Source of the DNA: Ixodes scapularis
Lineage: Eukaryota > Arthropoda > Arachnida > Ixodida > Ixodidae
DNA: 64,000 nucleotides
Assembly: GCF_016920785.2 (NCBI RefSeq)
Contig: NW_024609881.1
Coordinates: forward strand, 46,098,710-46,162,709
Direction of reading: 5' to 3'
The translations under genes were made by a program, and so were the position numbers. Below are positions 22,020 to 33,127 of this stretch, piece after piece; within the stretch, counting starts at the first letter, position 1, and the number at the start of each line of letters is the position of its first letter. Below the pieces are notes generated by a model. It worked only from the letters and a program-made list of their open reading frames with translations, was not told the DNA's origin and ran no database searches.

Positions 22020-22072
22020 ATCGAGCATCGCTCAAGGCAGGCGTTTTCTGTGACCTAATAAAGATACAACAG
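22020..22072 (+). CDS. Unrecognised gene, exon 4
   Basis: The acceptor GTTTTACCTTTTCAG is followed by 53 bp that, with the one base carried from exon 3, read DRASLKAGVFCDLIKIQQ and end at CAG|GTTTG in phase 0. Both other frames contain stops. No further downstream exon could be identified, and no stop-bearing last exon was found. Confidence 0.4.
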
Positions 22073-22229
22073 GTTTGATTTTGCATTTTACTTGTCATTT
22101 TATTGGCTGTTCTCCTTGAAGTTAACTTGCAGTGATCCTATGGCAGTCGAAAGTATGTAATAGCTTCTCTGGCAACGCTGCAATCTGGTTAGCCTATCCT
22201 ATCAGCTCAGCAGTGATCACAATCACACC

Positions 22230-22418
22230 TTCCATCAAAGACCACCACAATACGTTCCATCAAAGACCACCACAATACGTTCCATCAAAGACCACCACAT
22301 ACGTAATTTGGGACATTCCATCAGTGGCAGTCAGACGTCGTCTGATGGACCATCAGGGCACGTTCCACCAGGGCTGCTGACTGGCAATCAGTGTCCCAAA
22401 TTACGTACCTTGATGGAA
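22230..22418. mobile_element. Foldback element with a triplicated 25-bp left end
   Basis: The inverted arms include TACGTAATTTGGGACA (22300-22315) and its exact complement (22392-22407), with outer ends TTCCATCAAAG and TTGATGGAA. The left end is present three times in tandem, from 22230, 22255 and 22280, each 25 bp beginning TTCCATCAAAGACCACCACA. Confidence 0.75.
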
Positions 22419-23319
22419 TTTTCAATAGGGATGTGACATGAATAATAAAAAAAAAGGCAAAGGCCGCACGCCATCCAGGGACAACCTTCGAAACCGTTTC
22501 GGTCCTGGTTTAACCGACCTTTGCAGGGACGTTAGTAAACTTTTGTTTTTTTGTTGGTGTTTTGTTGATGGGTTCTTGTGGATGCACTTGGAATTAGATT
22601 TAAAAAAAAATAACCTTACTCAAAAGAGGTAGCGACCTTCACAGCCCGGTGTGTAATGTGTAACACCGTGACTGTACGAGAGTGAAATAGATAGGAAATA
22701 AGATGAACGGATGTTTAAAAAAAGGACAAAATGCGATCGATAAAATCTTGTTTTTTTTGTTTGTTTGTTTGTTTTATTACTGCGTGCAACTGGAGATAAT
22801 TCAAACCGAAGCGGGGTCGATAGCTTTAGCGATAAGCGTGATTGTACTTCGTTGAAATCAGGGTCACTGGGCAGGCGAGCTGGTGAACGATCCGGGTGAA
22901 AAGAAACCTCGAAGATACACAAATTGTAGAGTAGAACGCCGTCTCAAAGCCGGGTTTTGAGACAGTGTTGTGTTCTTCAAATATTGTCCCTAGTCGCAGG
23001 GTCCTTGTTTTCGTACTAAGATATACTCTGGTATTTTCTTTTTGGACCGCGCCTCTGAGCCTTCGGAGTCGCAGCGGGAATTTAGGCGAAGACATTATCA
23101 GTGTACTTCAAGCTCTTGAAAAAATAAAAAAAAGACAGAAAAAATACATGTAACGTGTTGCGTACAAGCTTGCGGCTAACCACGCTGAGCACGTCGCATG
23201 CCTAAGGATAAAAATCGACTGGCTTAATAAACATTCCGTAAGATGCTACGAAAATACGACGGCTTTGAATGGGGTTTTGTAACGAGCAGCTCTTTCTTTC
23301 ATAATGTAGCGGAGATGTT
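22419..23319. other. No recognised feature
   Basis: AT-rich, with T-runs near 22750. Short frames carry no motif. Confidence 0.4.
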
Positions 23320-23321
23320 GT

Positions 23322-23530
23322 CCCGCTGAATTTAGTGGGAAATTTATGACGTCACGTCACGCTGTGGTTTCACGTGTCATCGTGAGGCACATCAACCATG
23401 ACGTGACGTCATGATGTCAACCGTTACTTCACGTGACAATATGACGTCATGCGTCACCATGTGCTGCGTCATGTGACACTTTAACTGTGATGTCACACGA
23501 CACCACCTCGTCACGTGACGTTGCGACATC
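23322..23530 (+). repeat. CACGTGA/TGACGT-rich degenerate array, copy A
   Basis: Starts CCCGCTGAATTTAGTGGGA and continues for about 190 bp in imperfect GTCACGTGAC and TGACGTCA words. The segment at 25610-25715 has the same two-part structure in the opposite orientation. Confidence 0.65.
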
Positions 23531-23859
23531 ATGAGGGCAGAACTACACGAGAGAAAATCATGAGCCATTCCACACTGCGTTGGTGGATGACCAGCGAAGC
23601 TGTTTAGCACACGACACAAACGTGACACCGAATTTTGAACAAAGGTACAAACACATTTAATAGACAGTTTTAGTGGATCGTACGCTAAAGCCTTGCGTAC
23701 GCAATAAAATTGCGGGTCGGGAGTGCGCGTGCGCAGAACGCAATAGAAGAGCTAGCGTATTGCGTACGCACGCAACGCTGGGGATTTTGCGTGGCGGGCT
23801 AGCGGGCTCTGCGGGACGTTCTCGAGAGATCTCGGACCCAACGAGAGCGCAAGTTTCAA

Positions 23860-24160
23860 GATGGCGGTTACCTCGACTGGCGCAGCAAAGGCGACGTGGT
23901 GTTTTTGAAGTTCTGTGTTACGTGAAATTGCGTGGTGTTCAGCTCGGCAATTCTTTCCGGGACCTACGGCGGTCGAATCAGATCGCCGTGCAGCTGAAGG
24001 AGTGCACAGTGGAAATGTTCGCCGCTCGCAGTGTGCGTCGACGCTGCGATCTGCTCAACGCTAAGCCTATTCCCACAGTTCATCGCCGACGGACAAACGA
24101 CTCTAAAAGAAATCGCCGAAGTTCTCGCTATGTACTGGACATCAGTAGGTCATGAATTTT
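23860..24160 (+). pseudogene. Decayed Myb/SANT-like DNA-binding domain fragment
   Basis: In the frame open over 23673-24155, the part about 23910-24055 reads IAVQLKECTVEMF followed by ARSVRRRCDLL. This matches the pattern of the Myb/SANT-like domains abundant in tick proteins (IA-LNECT--F--R-VR-R--LL). An AAGATGGCGG start lies upstream at about 23858 in a different frame, so at least one indel has broken the gene. A further piece (TLKEIAEVLAMYW) continues in another frame. Identification is by pattern only. Confidence 0.4.
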
Positions 24161-24245
24161 ATTCCGCGATAGCATTGATAAAAGGTGCCGTTTCGAAGGG
24201 AAGATTGACGGAGGCTCCGTGATCGAATTTGGCTACGCACTCTTA

Positions 24246-24435
24246 AGCCTGGTTCAGACAGTTGCGTTTGACTGCGTTGCGGCAGCGAGAAACCAGGACA
24301 TCCCTGCTACTTATATCTCGTGCTAAGATGATTCTTTGAATTGGATTGCACGCTTCACACGAAGCACAGATGTGCCGGTGACTCGCTTTTGGTTCTCGAC
24401 GCAACGCAGTCAAACGCAAGTGTCTGAACCGGCCT
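24246..24435. mobile_element. PIF/Harbinger-type MITE with TTA target duplication (nested)
   Basis: Termini are AGCCTGGTTCAGACA on the left and TGTCTGAACCGGCCT on the right. TTA is present immediately outside both ends (24243-24245, 24436-24438). Inner arms share TTGCGTTTGACTGCGTTGC and its near complement. It sits inside the larger 23662-24745 element. Confidence 0.85.
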
Positions 24436-24748
24436 TTACCCCTTTACTCGTAGCCTCTGTACCCCGCAGAAAAGCGCGCTTGATGAGGCAGCTGCGGCTT
24501 GGTTTAATTTGAAATAAAATGATTGGACACGTTTTCATTTTCAATATTTCTTTCCAGGAGCATGGTTGCGCTATAAGCACGCGGAATTCTGCAGCTCTAT
24601 AGCAAATCTAACCAAGATCATGCGCGGTGTTCACTCGAAAACGTAACGCACAACTAAATTCGGTCCGAGCAGGTCATTTTTAGCGTACGCTATACTATTG
24701 CGTATTGCGTACGTAAGAGCCAGCAACGCTATACTAAAACTGTCTAAT

Positions 24749-25609
24749 GTCTTGATCGATGGTCGTCCTGACGAAAGGTACGCACACACATGTCGAGGAC
24801 TATCGCCGCTCCGAGGAGCCGGAGGAAACTAGACACGCGCGACGGGACCGCCACCGGGCGGAAGGAAAGGAAACTATAGCACGCAAGCGCTTGGAACGAC
24901 GACACAAAAGAGGCGGTGCGAGCCCGCCTTAAATTTTTGTTGACGCCCCCCCAAAAAAATGCACAAAACCCTAGCCATAAACAGCCTCGCTGTAAAAAAA
25001 AAAATGTCCGCGGGCATTTTACACATTATAAGCTATCGCTTTGAAAAACAGGAAGCTTTTGCGAAGGAAACCGGAGAAGCGTAGTCCGCCATAATTTTCG
25101 AATGTTCGGAACAAAATCGTGTTTGTGACGCTTTACTTTCGAGTGCTAGCTAAGCAATACACAGTTGGTAAAATTCAAACCCACTATAGCTTTATCGACA
25201 CATTCATATGAAATCCGGGGTCATTACTTGAAAACGCCATGGTCACTCAACTCAGCGCCGGCCATTCCGGCTGGCACGGGCGCCGGTGCGTGCATGCATG
25301 GTATACAAAAAGATGCTTTTCCTGCCCGACCTCTCCTTCAAACAATTAAGGCGCTAGATGTATGACCACATGCATTCGCTTTAACAACTCTTATATCCCT
25401 GCACACAATTTGTGACGTAAACTACGTGTTGCGCACATAATAAAAATTCATTCTTCGGACGCCATGCTTCGCAGAGATCTCCCGTATCTTAGTCGCATAG
25501 CAACGCTTCGAAAACAATTCCCGGCTTTTCGCCGTTTTTAGCAAATGAGCTAAAGCGACTCATACTGCTGCACAAAGTCACACCGCCGTGATTAAACTGA
25601 GCGGAACGT
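24749..25609. other. No recognised feature
   Basis: A GC-rich start at about 24780-24950 grades into AT-rich sequence. No supported exon. Confidence 0.4.
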
Positions 25610-25715
25610 ATTCACGTTACAGGAGGACATGACGTGGAGCCATGACGTCACGTGACAGTGTGACAGCGTATGCAGCCATGCCGTCACGTGACCCGCAATT
25701 CCCGCTAAATTTAGC
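25610..25715 (-). repeat. CACGTGA/TGACGT-rich array, copy B (inverted)
   Basis: GTCACGTGAC occurs twice, followed by CCCGCTAAATTTAGC. On the minus strand this is the same order as copy A at 23322. Confidence 0.6.
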
Positions 25716-25800
25716 CGCGCTATTTTGAAGAGAGACATATTTCTGCTAAATTTAGCGTAGAAAATTTCTGTCGGGCCACGATGTACAGTTGGTAGCAAAA

Positions 25801-26231
25801 GGTTGCGGGGCACAGGAGCTTCTGACTGGCTGCGCCTTCTGACGGCCCGTTGCCGCTCTCAAGACTCACGCATTGCGCATGTAATTCTTTTCGCGTTCGC
25901 AGTCATTTTTTTTCCGCTTTTGTTGTTTCCTTATGACGCACACGCGATAACAGGGACCGGTGCAACGTTCTGCGAAATGTTATCTGGAGCATGCAAGCTC
26001 CGTCACCCATCACAGTGGTTGAGGCAGATCCCCGGCATGACGGCTGACAAAACAGCAACTTGCACTGGTCCCGGTTATCTCGTGCGCGATGGACAGAAGC
26101 GAGAGAAGAAAATATAGGACAGGCGAGTGCGAAACGAAGCGCATTCTGAAAGCGTGAGACTCGTGAGCTGCCGCACGTTGTCACAACGCGCAGCCAATCA
26201 TTTCGACTGGGGCTACCGTGTCCCGCAAACC
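25801..26231. mobile_element. Large foldback element (arms about 190 bp)
   Basis: GGTTGCGGGGCACAGG on the left pairs with CCGTGTCCCGCAAACC on the right. The homology extends through GACTGGCTGCG, CAAGACTCACGC and GATAACAGGGACCGGTGCAA to their inverted counterparts. There is a short unique centre around 26000. No coding content or target duplication was recognised. Confidence 0.75.
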
Positions 26232-27008
26232 AGTTATGCCGATTGGATGTACGCAAAGCACACAAGGAATATCCGCTGCGAAATGACGTCAATGATTTAA
26301 AAAAAGGGGGATTTTACGGGAATGCTTAGACTGCTCGAGTTTGTTTTGTGTCTATTGCATGCCGTTTGTCAATGCCTCCGATGTTGTCCATTGCTACCTC
26401 GTCAGGTAACAGTATTCCTTCTTTCGTACTTTTTGACCATTCAAGGAAAGTTGATTTTGCCTCAGAAAAAAATAACAACAACCATGTGTCGATTGATTTA
26501 TGAAAAAGACAACACTGGTTCACACTGTGTGTCGTTAATCGTTTTGAAAATCACCGGCTCGGATGGATTAGACAGCGATTGCGTGCGCACACCTTGAAAA
26601 AGCTTCTATCGGTTAAAAGCATATCTTGGTCGCTCATGAGTCTGTGAAGCATTGTGCCGGCGCACGCTGGCAAAATGCTTATTCACATGTAGGGAGCATT
26701 CACTGGAGGCCATGGCTGTGTGCTACTGAGCGCGTGCTCGCGGCGCTTCCCCACTTCTTTTACAACGTACATTCCGCACCGTCAAGATTAGCGCTCTTAG
26801 CATGCCTCGTAATGTGAGCTTGTTCTGAGTATGCGCTCTAAACATCACCCAACAAATATGACGTCCGACCTACACAATGGCGGACAAACAAGAAATAGTT
26901 AAAGTTGCAGCCATACAAATTCTATAATCCTCGAGTTGTTGTAATCCGACCATCAATTAGACTTTTATACGATCCGCGGTATAAGTTCTGATATTATCCA
27001 GTATGTCT
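26232..27008. other. No recognised feature
   Basis: Mixed composition. Open frames (for example 26322-26597 plus) lack motifs and splice support. Confidence 0.4.
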
Positions 27009-27184
27009 ACAGTTCGTTGCGACTAAAGAAGGTAGGGCGAGGTAAAGGTAAACCGGAGAGGAGGAAGCAGACAGAACGCTAAAAAGAGGAGGAGGTTTCC
27101 CCCTCGTTTCTCCAGCGTTTCGTCTGCTTCCTCCTCCCCTGCCTTCCTTTCCGTCGCCCTACCTCCTTGAGTTGCAACGGACTA
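27009..27184. mobile_element. Foldback MITE with purine/pyrimidine arms
   Basis: CAGTTCGTTGCGACT, GGTAGGGCGA and GGAGGAAGCAGAC on the left are mirrored by GTCTGCTTCCTCC, TCGCCCTACC and AGTTGCAACGGACT on the right. Confidence 0.8.
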
Positions 27185-27189
27185 TATAC

Positions 27190-28132
27190 CTTCTAATATT
27201 CAGCACTTAAAGCTCTAAAGCGTTTGCATAAAAAAAAAATAGCTTAATCTCCCGAGCCACTTATTGTGACTTCCTCTTGAGCCACCCTCAGACTGCACGT
27301 GTAGTGAACTGCTTAGTAGTGGTGTCTTGATGCTTCATGCCATCTTTCGGCCGCAAGCTGCCCAATGGACAGCTTGTGGTAGTTATGTTTTTTTGGTATA
27401 AACTTTTTATCTGGTAATGTTCAATTTGAAGTCTGCACAACAAAGTCTGTTAGATTCATTGATTCAAATATATTTATTTATAGAATACATGACGGCTTCT
27501 GTGCTTTGAAGTTGTGTTATACACCAACAGGTAAATATTTTCCCAGCCACTATTATAAAACTCTGCCAAAATAGAACCAAACCAAGAGTGGCAACATATC
27601 ATGGCATCCAAGGCTAAGTGCTTTCGTCAACAGCTGATTCCCGATTTTCGGGAATTCGCTATAAATGGTCATCAGGAGAAAAAACAAACATCATCCCCAG
27701 CAGAGTGCTTATCTCCACCTGTCAGTGGTCATGGCTGTGAAGAGGAATACGTGTAGATTCAATAATGAAGGAAATACAAGCGTGAAACAAACTTGTGAAA
27801 AACTTGATGTTAAATGTTTTCAGCGAGTGTTTTCCTTAGCTCCAAAAAACATATCAATACTGGATATACTAAAGAGTTTTACGAATTCGGGCATACTAAA
27901 ATGTGAAGCCTGATAACTGAACCCTATGAATATACAAAATATGTGGGAAGGAAAACTAGTAAATTGCCATTAAAATTTTACCTATAAATTAATTAGACCA
28001 TAATGCAACTCTATGCTTTGTTTCTTTTCAATTTCATGTTTTTCCCAAAACCACGCGTCATCTGCCCGTACATATATCCGTCGTCATTCCGTTTTTGGGC
28101 AGTGCTTTAATATTGCTAGCACTCGATTGTCT
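27190..28132. other. No recognised feature
   Basis: AT-rich stretch. The frame at 27665-27913 (plus) has no recognisable domain. Confidence 0.4.
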
Positions 28133-28210
28133 ACTAAAAGCTGACTTTCGATAGTATCGCTAGTGGACTAAAAGCCAACTATCGATAGTACTATCAATAG
28201 TACTATCGAT
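28133..28210. repeat. Direct and palindromic TATCGATA-type repeats
   Basis: CTAAAAGC(T/C)(G/A)ACT(T/A)TCGATAGTA occurs at 28133 and 28168, followed by more ACTATC(G/A)AT words. TATCGATA at 28180-28187 equals the Drosophila DREF/BEAF target word. That functional link is only suggestive. Confidence 0.55.
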
Positions 28211-28214
28211 GGAC

Positions 28215-29286
28215 AAAAGAGAATGCCTCAGGGGCACGGTACCTGGCCACTCCATTGTTTGCTGAGCACGTGCCTTCGAACATGAACGTTCGATTGGCGG
28301 ACGCGTACCCGCCCCTTCGGTGAGCTCTCCGAATCGTGCCTCACCCATGGTAAACGTCTACCGCGGAACACGGCATCCCGACCGAGCTACCGAGCCACGC
28401 AAATACGTTGCCAAGACGCACAGTCACAGCGCCCCGCACAAGTCGTCCTCTATGCACACCGTCGTCTACGCTGACATCACAGAGACCTCGCATTTCACGC
28501 CCGGGACATGACAGTGATGGTGGGAACAGAATCCCCAAGAACGTCCAAGCGGTGGTGTGTGGTTGGCGAAAAGAGACAACCCGCGGCATGGCTAACGCGA
28601 AGTTTTGGTATATCGTTTTCGCTGTCCCGCAACGCTCTCCAGAACCCCCTACGATACCCGGAAATCTACAGTCAAGGCCATGGGCGCGCAGGCGCAGCAG
28701 CAGCTTCTTTGTTGCGGAGGGCTTAGCGGAGGGGGAAACGCGGTCTACAAAAAATCCTTAATGCTTTCGAAATAACGGTTCGGTTACCGGTTCCACTAAG
28801 TGCGTACCAGTCTAAACCGGTTCTTGAAGGCCGCTGTACAAACGGGACGTTCTGCAGGGAAGAACCTTCTCTCCCGAAGCTGGAGACGGGGAGGGAAAGG
28901 ACCAGCGTTGGGTGGAAAGGGCGTCTAGAGAATGGGGATTAGCCCCGGGGCGAGCCATCCTCTCGAGGGGGAGTGGGGACGGAACAAAACTGCCGTGGGG
29001 GTTCCGGCTACCAGGTGGAAGATAAGCTTGTCAAACGGCGACCTCGGATGCGAGGACGGGCACGTCAGAGAATTTGAAAATAGCTGCTTGATTAGCCGGA
29101 GGACCCAGTGCGGTCTACTGGCTCTAGAAGGTGACTCGGATGAAGAAAACTCGTTTTGCTCCAAAACTCTAAAAGCATTCTGGAACGTGAACTCTTGCCA
29201 CAAATAAAAATAACACATATATGAAAAACTACGAAGGCACCTAAGCTTTCTCCTATGATGTGAGAATGCGTGAGCATTACAGGCAG
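28215..29286. other. No recognised feature
   Basis: GC-rich between about 28250 and 29110, with several overlapping open frames on both strands. None has a family motif or clear splice sites. Confidence 0.35.
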
Positions 29287-29345
29287 AGTTATGTTGGCGC
29301 AACTTGCAATAAAGAAAAAAAAAAAAAAGTTATGTTGGCGCAACT
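29287..29345 (+). mobile_element. Minimal retroposed insertion: poly(A) signal and tail inside an 18-bp TSD
   Basis: AGTTATGTTGGCGCAACT is present exactly at 29287-29304 and 29328-29345. The 23 nt between them read TGC-AATAAAG-(A)n. A long perfect target duplication around a 3' tail is the signature of target-primed reverse transcription, here with nearly all of the copied RNA missing. Confidence 0.75.
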
Positions 29346-32300
29346 AAGCGCAACGAATAGCGCGCTAGTTTCACGATCAAGAGGGCCTAGCTTCGAAACC
29401 GGGCAGGGGATGGTTTTGTTTTCGTGTTCTTTTTCTATTTCGTTTATTTTTTTTGTTCGGCCACGTGACAATAAAAATCACATGAACAGAATTTTTTTTG
29501 GCCACGTCACCAGAGATTTTTTTTTCTTATTTCTCCTTTTCTTCTGTCTTTTTTCCCCTTTTTTTCGGTTTGCGCTCCCTTTTGCAAAGCTCTTTGCACC
29601 TATTTCGCGTTACTTTGGCGTGAGCCAAATCATTTTATTTATGGCAGGAAATTCTGCCGTACGTACCTTATGTTACTATTACCAACACTGGCTTGCAATA
29701 CGCATAGAGAATTTCGTCCGTCAACCAGTTTGGGAATGCCAAATTTGTGTTATAATTTATTTGAGGTCCAAGCATAATTTCGGCCTCGTTATCCGTCGGT
29801 CTCTATGATTGGCTTTTCAAGTATCTTTTGGGAAGGCAGACGACTGGCATTTTTAGAGTGCACGTGCGTCGACCAGAGTGAACATTGCTGAAGCGCCTCC
29901 AGTGTGATTTTGGCCGTAAATAACTGGACGCCCCGGGCAAACCCACCCAATATAGAAAAGTATCTACCTTTCTGGTTTCATAGAGAGCTACGAAAGGGGC
30001 GAATCCCAGCCGAGTCAAACTACCGGCTTGCAAACGCAATCGTGTTGACAATAGCTCCAAGGAGTTTGTATGACTCTCTCTGGCGGTGTGCAGAGGGTAA
30101 AGGCACGGAGGTAATATGCTTTCACCTAGTCACCTCGCAAACGGTTGGGTATTGGCTGCAGAGATCCATTTTGCTTTGTTTTATTCCCGGGATTATAGCT
30201 TGATTTTTGTGTTCCTAATTTCACAGACAGAACGAAATCGCTTTTCTCGTGTGGCGTCACGGCGGTGAGACAGAAATCAATCAGTCTACCGGAATTCGAC
30301 GCTTGTGCTCGTTCTATAGCGCTTCTAAAAACCGTGCGATCACGGCTGTGCAACATCAACACTGCATAAACTGCCGTTACTTGTACTCGTATTGCATCGT
30401 AAGGGAAGGACTATGACTGGGTAAACAGGAATAGGGAGAATGGGTGCGTGTGATTTGTTGATGTTCAAATCAACAAATCAAGCTTCAACGAATGCGATAG
30501 TATTGCATTCACTCAACCAGCTATATGAGCTTTCAGACGGTATATACCTTCCAAGTATGCGAATCGTCTTCTGCCAGTGATACCTCAGGTAAATTAAAAA
30601 ACAAAATCCACGTTGAAAAAAAAAAAAAATTTACGGTGACTCGAGCCGCTCCCGCGCCGAATCATGTTTCACGTAAGCGTGGTCTTGGGGTCGATGCACG
30701 ACGAGGGGTCTTCAATCATAAAAATAGTTTGATTACGATTATTGGCAACGCTAAAAATTTGAAAGCCAAGCAGTGAAGACAACGGTGTTCTTATAAATAT
30801 TATATACATTTTATTTTACACTGTTTGAATCGATGCCGTCGTTATGTTCTTGAATTATTGGCTAGCTTGTGGCGGACAGGGAAGTCTTGCAGGACCATAT
30901 GATAGGACCTACACTAAACCTGCCGCGCTTCGAAAAATGTTAGTCCAATGCATACAAGCTTGTTCAAGGCGGGCGGAGCGTTGCGCATCCGGCAAAGCGC
31001 ATTCAATCGCTGCCCGCGGCGTTTTTGTTCTTTTCTTTTTTTTTTATGGGGGGGGGGGGGGGGGGCAGCGAAATAATTTTTGGTCAAGCAGCAGGCCCCC
31101 TCTTCGGCGGGTTAGGCCGGATTAACCGGAGGCGTCTCCTAATCCATTCTCCGTGTTGTCCCCTCGGGGGAGGGCGGTAAACAGGTGGGGGAGGGCGGTG
31201 AAGGAAGGAAAGGAGGGCAGGAGAGGAGGAAACGCAGAAAAAGTGGAAAGCGCGAACTGTACGGCGGCCTTTAAAGAAAAGGGTTCACAGTTCCAAATTG
31301 TTAACAAGAAAAGTAGTTCAACGCAGCGTCATCTGCATTAAAAGAAAAGAAAGATTAGCTCATCAGAAGCCGTGTTGCGGAAACTATAGGACAGCAAAAG
31401 AGATATATGTATACTTTTTTTTTGATCTTGCATTTTTAACGCAACAATCGTTTCATGAAAGTTAGGTGGTTATACAGGTGCTTGGAACCAGTTACCAAGG
31501 ACAATACTCACATGTGAAATCAATCAGCCAGCACGCACAGTGACGCCGTGACTGACGACAGTATACGCACCGTACTTTGCAAACTACAAGAAAATATTAG
31601 TCGTTAACTGTTTAGAAAGCAGGAGTTTAATCTACCAGAGTAGGGAAACATTGTTACCTACTGCAGATGAGAAGTTAAGCCACTGGAGTACTACTCCTAG
31701 CCTGGGGTGTTTATGTGCTCATGCAGTACTTATATACGGCCGCACGCCGGTACGATGCTCAACGAGAGGTCGAAACTACAAGCTATCCACGCCGCACGCC
31801 AGAACGACTTGCTCGAACTACTGAGTTGAGGATTAGAAAGTTGGCGAAGGCCTATCAAAAAACGAATAAATCAAAACAAGAAAAAAAAAATAGAACGGGC
31901 GATTTGCTGCTTCTAGAAAGCTTACACACAAAAAAACCTTTTTCAGGCGGCGTCCAGGGTACCGGGCCGCTGGCCACCGGCGCTGCAGTGTCGTGCACGT
32001 CGCGGTTTCGCCTCATGGCGCCTCCAGATTCCCTACAGCGGAACAAACGCGGCGACAGCCGTCAACGTTTTGTTGTTATTTTAATGTTTATGTTCGCTTT
32101 CTCTTTCCTTAAGGAAGATTGCTTAGCAGCAAAACAAAAAACACAAATACACACAAAGAATACGTCTTTAGTCTTTCGGCATGTCAGGTTTATTCAGTTT
32201 CAATGCGATGGACGTTAGAACCTACACGAGCCAATCCATAGTTCATAGCTTGTCTCCTGACTTGGCACTCTCCGCGTCGCTCCGCCCACCAAAACGACAA

Positions 32301-32992
32301 GTGACAACCTCCGAGCTTGTCTCTGGTGGCTCGTAGCGTCCTTCGCGGTTCGTGGTAAGGTAAAACAATGTATAGAAGTGTACGCCTCCTCGCTGACGAT
32401 AATTTGTGCCGCACATAGACGTGAAATATACCCACGTGTTTCATAATTCCTTATTGAGCTGTGTCCATGTCGCGTTAGTCCAAACTGAGCCGCTGACGCC
32501 ACCATCGCTAATATTTACTGGCTTCGCGCCGCCACCCGCTTGAAGGTGAGGCTCAGACTGTATTGCCCCAAACCGTTTCCAATGAACCGGTAACCGTCAC
32601 ATGAAATTACGGATCTGTTCCGGTACGGGTTCAATATCAAATTCTTGATTTCGGTTACAGTTTTGTTACGGTTCAGTTAAAAATGATGTTTTGCTCCGGT
32701 TTTCGTTTCAGGTTCGGGGGAGAACGTTGCGGGACACCGGAAACCATGTACGAAAACTCCCTATAATTACGTTTTTATTTGCTCCTCTCCCCCTTTATAA
32801 TAGACGTAACGTCCTCGTTAAGCCTTATTGAGCTCGATTTGCTAAATTCGGGGTCGCCATAATGAGATGCAGACGACAGAGAAACTTTGCTCACCTGCTT
32901 TCAGGGACAAACTTTTCTCCCTTTCTGAAGGGATATATGTGTCACAGAGCGTTCCTACCTTTAGGGAGGGCTATAGAGCTTTGCAGAAGTCG
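29346..32992. other. No gene recognised; T-rich, G-run and weak SINE-like sequence
   Basis: At about 29345-29420 a sequence with a CTTCGAAACC box followed by T-rich DNA could be a worn tRNA-derived SINE head. Long plus-strand frames here (29260-29808 and 31715-32218) derive from T-runs or lack motifs. A G-run of about 18 is at 31048-31065. Nothing else is supportable. Confidence 0.35.
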
Positions 32993-33127
32993 CCTCTTGC
33001 GCGCTGCCATCTTTGTCTGCTGGGCTGTGGAACGCCTTCCAGCATGCGCTGTTGATCTGCTGTGCGGTATATCGGACGCTGCGCATGCGTCCACAGCTCA
33101 GTGACTCAGCATTTTTTGCCCGGTCGC
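32993..33127 (+). repeat. Dispersed promoter-like repeat, copy 2
   Basis: Matches the minus strand of 10525-10660. It contains GCGCGCTGCCATCTTTG, CTGCGCATGCGTC (a full NRF1-like palindrome GCGCATGCG) and CTCAGTGACTCAGC. No start codon with a coding exon is recognised nearby. Confidence 0.65.

Larger units (their letters stand above)
23662..24745. mobile_element. PIF/Harbinger-like non-autonomous DNA transposon
   Basis: AGACAGTTTTAGT begins the element and ACTAAAACTGTCT ends it. Both subterminal regions carry GTACGC/GCGTACG-rich imperfect inverted repeats. AAT flanks both sides (23659-23661, 24746-24748), consistent with a 3-bp target duplication. It contains a decayed Myb/SANT-like coding stretch, as Harbinger elements often do, and a second element nested at 24246. 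No transposase was seen. Confidence 0.65.

Noticed and set aside
29345..29420. tRNA gene or clear SINE
   Set aside because: Only a B-box-like word is present. No cloverleaf can be formed by eye and the A-box region is poor; noted only as a weak SINE-like head.
29260..29808. 182-codon plus-strand open frame
   Set aside because: Its length comes from poly-T encoding Phe runs and it reads through the tail-only retroposed insertion.
31715..32218. 167-codon plus-strand open frame
   Set aside because: No motif, irregular composition, no splice signals or repeated structure supporting it.
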